This document shows, in pieces, positions 63,370 through 64,000 of a DNA stretch of 64,000 nucleotides. The translations under genes and the position numbers were made by a program. Position 1 is the stretch's first letter. The number at the start of each line of letters is the position of its first letter. A model generated the notes under the pieces. The model was given only the letters and a program-made list of their open reading frames with translations, did no database searches and was not told the origin of the DNA. Source of the stretch: Burkholderia sp. (GTDB lineage Bacteria; Pseudomonadota; Gammaproteobacteria; Burkholderiales; Burkholderiaceae); contig JAIRVP010000083.1 of the NCBI GenBank assembly GCA_031253835.1, positions 1-64,000 of the forward strand. The letters run 5' to 3'.

Positions 63370-63939
63370 TCACGCCGAGCCGCAGCGGCCGGCGGCCACC
63401 CGCGCCCGGCCGCCCGCAGCAATCCGCACGCAACGCGATACGCGTGCGTCGTCCGCCTCGGACACGCTACGCCGCGGACGCAATTCGAAACGCCGGATTC
63501 CGCCGATGGCCTGACCGGCCGGCGGCGCAAAAGCCAGATCGTGCGCGGCGCCCGCGACGGCCACTTCGGCATCGCGCGGATAGCGTCGCAGCACGCGCAA
63601 CTGCCCGTCGACGTACCCGCTGACGATCCAGTCGCACGACCATTCGGCCGCATCGCATCGCTCGCCTGCACGCAGGCAGGTGCCGTCGTTGCCGGCCCGG
63701 CACAGCGTGACGCGTGTGCCGAGACGCGTCGCTTCGGTGCGCGCAAACGACAGCGCGCCGAGCAATGCACGCGAGCGCGCATCCACGCGCTCACGCATGC
63801 GCCACTGGTCGAACGCGGGCGCCGCGTAGAGCGCGAGCCCGACCGCCAGCGAGAGCGCGACCATCAGCTCGACGAGCGTGAACCCGCCCGAGCGTCGCAA
63901 TCGATTTTTCAAAGGTTGAGCGCGCAGTCCCATCGCCAT
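63370..63939 (-). CDS. fimT: FimT/GspH-type minor pilin
   Basis: 189 residues. The leader (LKNRLRRSGG) is followed by FTLVELMVALSLAVGLALYAAPAFDQWRMRERVDARSRALLGALSFARTEATRLGTRVTLCR, the FimT/GspH pattern in which the FARTEAxxR block is diagnostic. It is the first gene of the minor pilin operon. A GGAGG site lies three bases before ATG 63939 and nine before ATG 63933; either could be used. The C-terminal domain has several Cys. Confidence 0.9.
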   Translation of the reverse strand: MAMGLRAQPLKNRLRRSGGFTLVELMVALSLAVGLALYAAPAFDQWRMRERVDARSRALLGALSFARTEATRLGTRVTLCRAGNDGTCLRAGERCDAAEWSCDWIVSGYVDGQLRVLRRYPRDAEVAVAGAAHDLAFAPPAGQAIGGIRRFELRPRRSVSEADDARVSRCVRIAAGGRARVAAGRCGSA

Positions 63940-64000
63940 CGTCCTCCACCAGGGTGAGGCGACGACTGTAGCGATGCGTGCGAACTCGCGCCATTCGCCG

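Overview
The window is a high-GC, tightly packed stretch of ordinary chromosome from a beta-proteobacterium. The best fit is Burkholderia, probably the cepacia complex: groES sits behind a CIRCE element, an OprB/FbpABC iron cluster is present, a 3-hydroxybutyrate oligomer hydrolase is encoded, a DUF883-YqjE-DUF3318 trio occurs, and minor type IV pilin genes lie at the right edge. I saw no rRNA, tRNA, CRISPR array, insertion sequence or prophage. Long open frames opposite real genes are abundant and are side effects of GC-rich third codon positions.

Layout. 1-374: start of groES with its CIRCE operator and heat-shock promoter. 770-8693: a Fur-box-preceded iron operon (OprB porin, exported beta-propeller, Tat-exported DyP peroxidase of EfeB type, FbpA-FbpB-FbpC ferric ABC transporter). 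8722-12181: a leftward operon behind an ECF-type promoter (secreted Yx(FWY)xxD-type protein, ECF sigma, anti-sigma, cupredoxin, LolA-like protein, SRPBCC protein). 12249-14631: a secreted Gly/Ala-rich protein built of about eleven 44-residue repeats, with a near-perfect -24/-12 (sigma-54) promoter. 15110-19335: a divergent amino-acid/D-amino-acid locus (FAD dehydrogenase, binding protein, ornithine-cyclodeaminase-like enzyme, YheO-type regulator) with two copies of a GTCTA-N3-TAGAC palindrome between the arms. 19499-22889: DsbA-like protein, DHA2 exporter, TauE permease. 22978-23968: a HEPN/MNT pair whose HEPN gene is frameshifted. 24158-29203: S10 serine carboxypeptidase lipoprotein, 3HB-oligomer hydrolase, BON protein. 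29644-33266: TAXI binding protein, a second thioredoxin-fold isomerase-like protein, LysR regulator, SnoaL-like protein. 33355-37900: xdhABC, with XdhC lacking its N-terminal domain. 38239-49128: transporters (MFS, EamA), AraC and LysR regulators, class V aminotransferase, LdhA, BluB. 49229-55157: homogentisate operon (ring hydroxylase, DUF2783, AAHS transporter, HmgA, fumarylacetoacetase). 55498-58598: degenerate EAL protein, then IclR regulator divergent from glutaryl-CoA dehydrogenase with a palindromic operator between them. 58721-60980: 1-Cys peroxiredoxin and three small envelope/stress proteins. 61047-63939: fimT-pilV-pilW-pilX-pilE minor pilin operon without pilY1.

The genes are mostly catabolic and uptake modules, each with its own local regulator: ferric iron (Fur), purines (xdh), tyrosine or hydroxyphenylacetate via homogentisate, lysine/tryptophan-derived glutaryl-CoA, D-amino acids, and PHB oligomers. 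The least explained parts are the sigma-54-driven repeat protein, the ECF-cupredoxin operon, the paired palindromes at 17338 and 17494, the broken toxin-antitoxin pair and the truncated XdhC.
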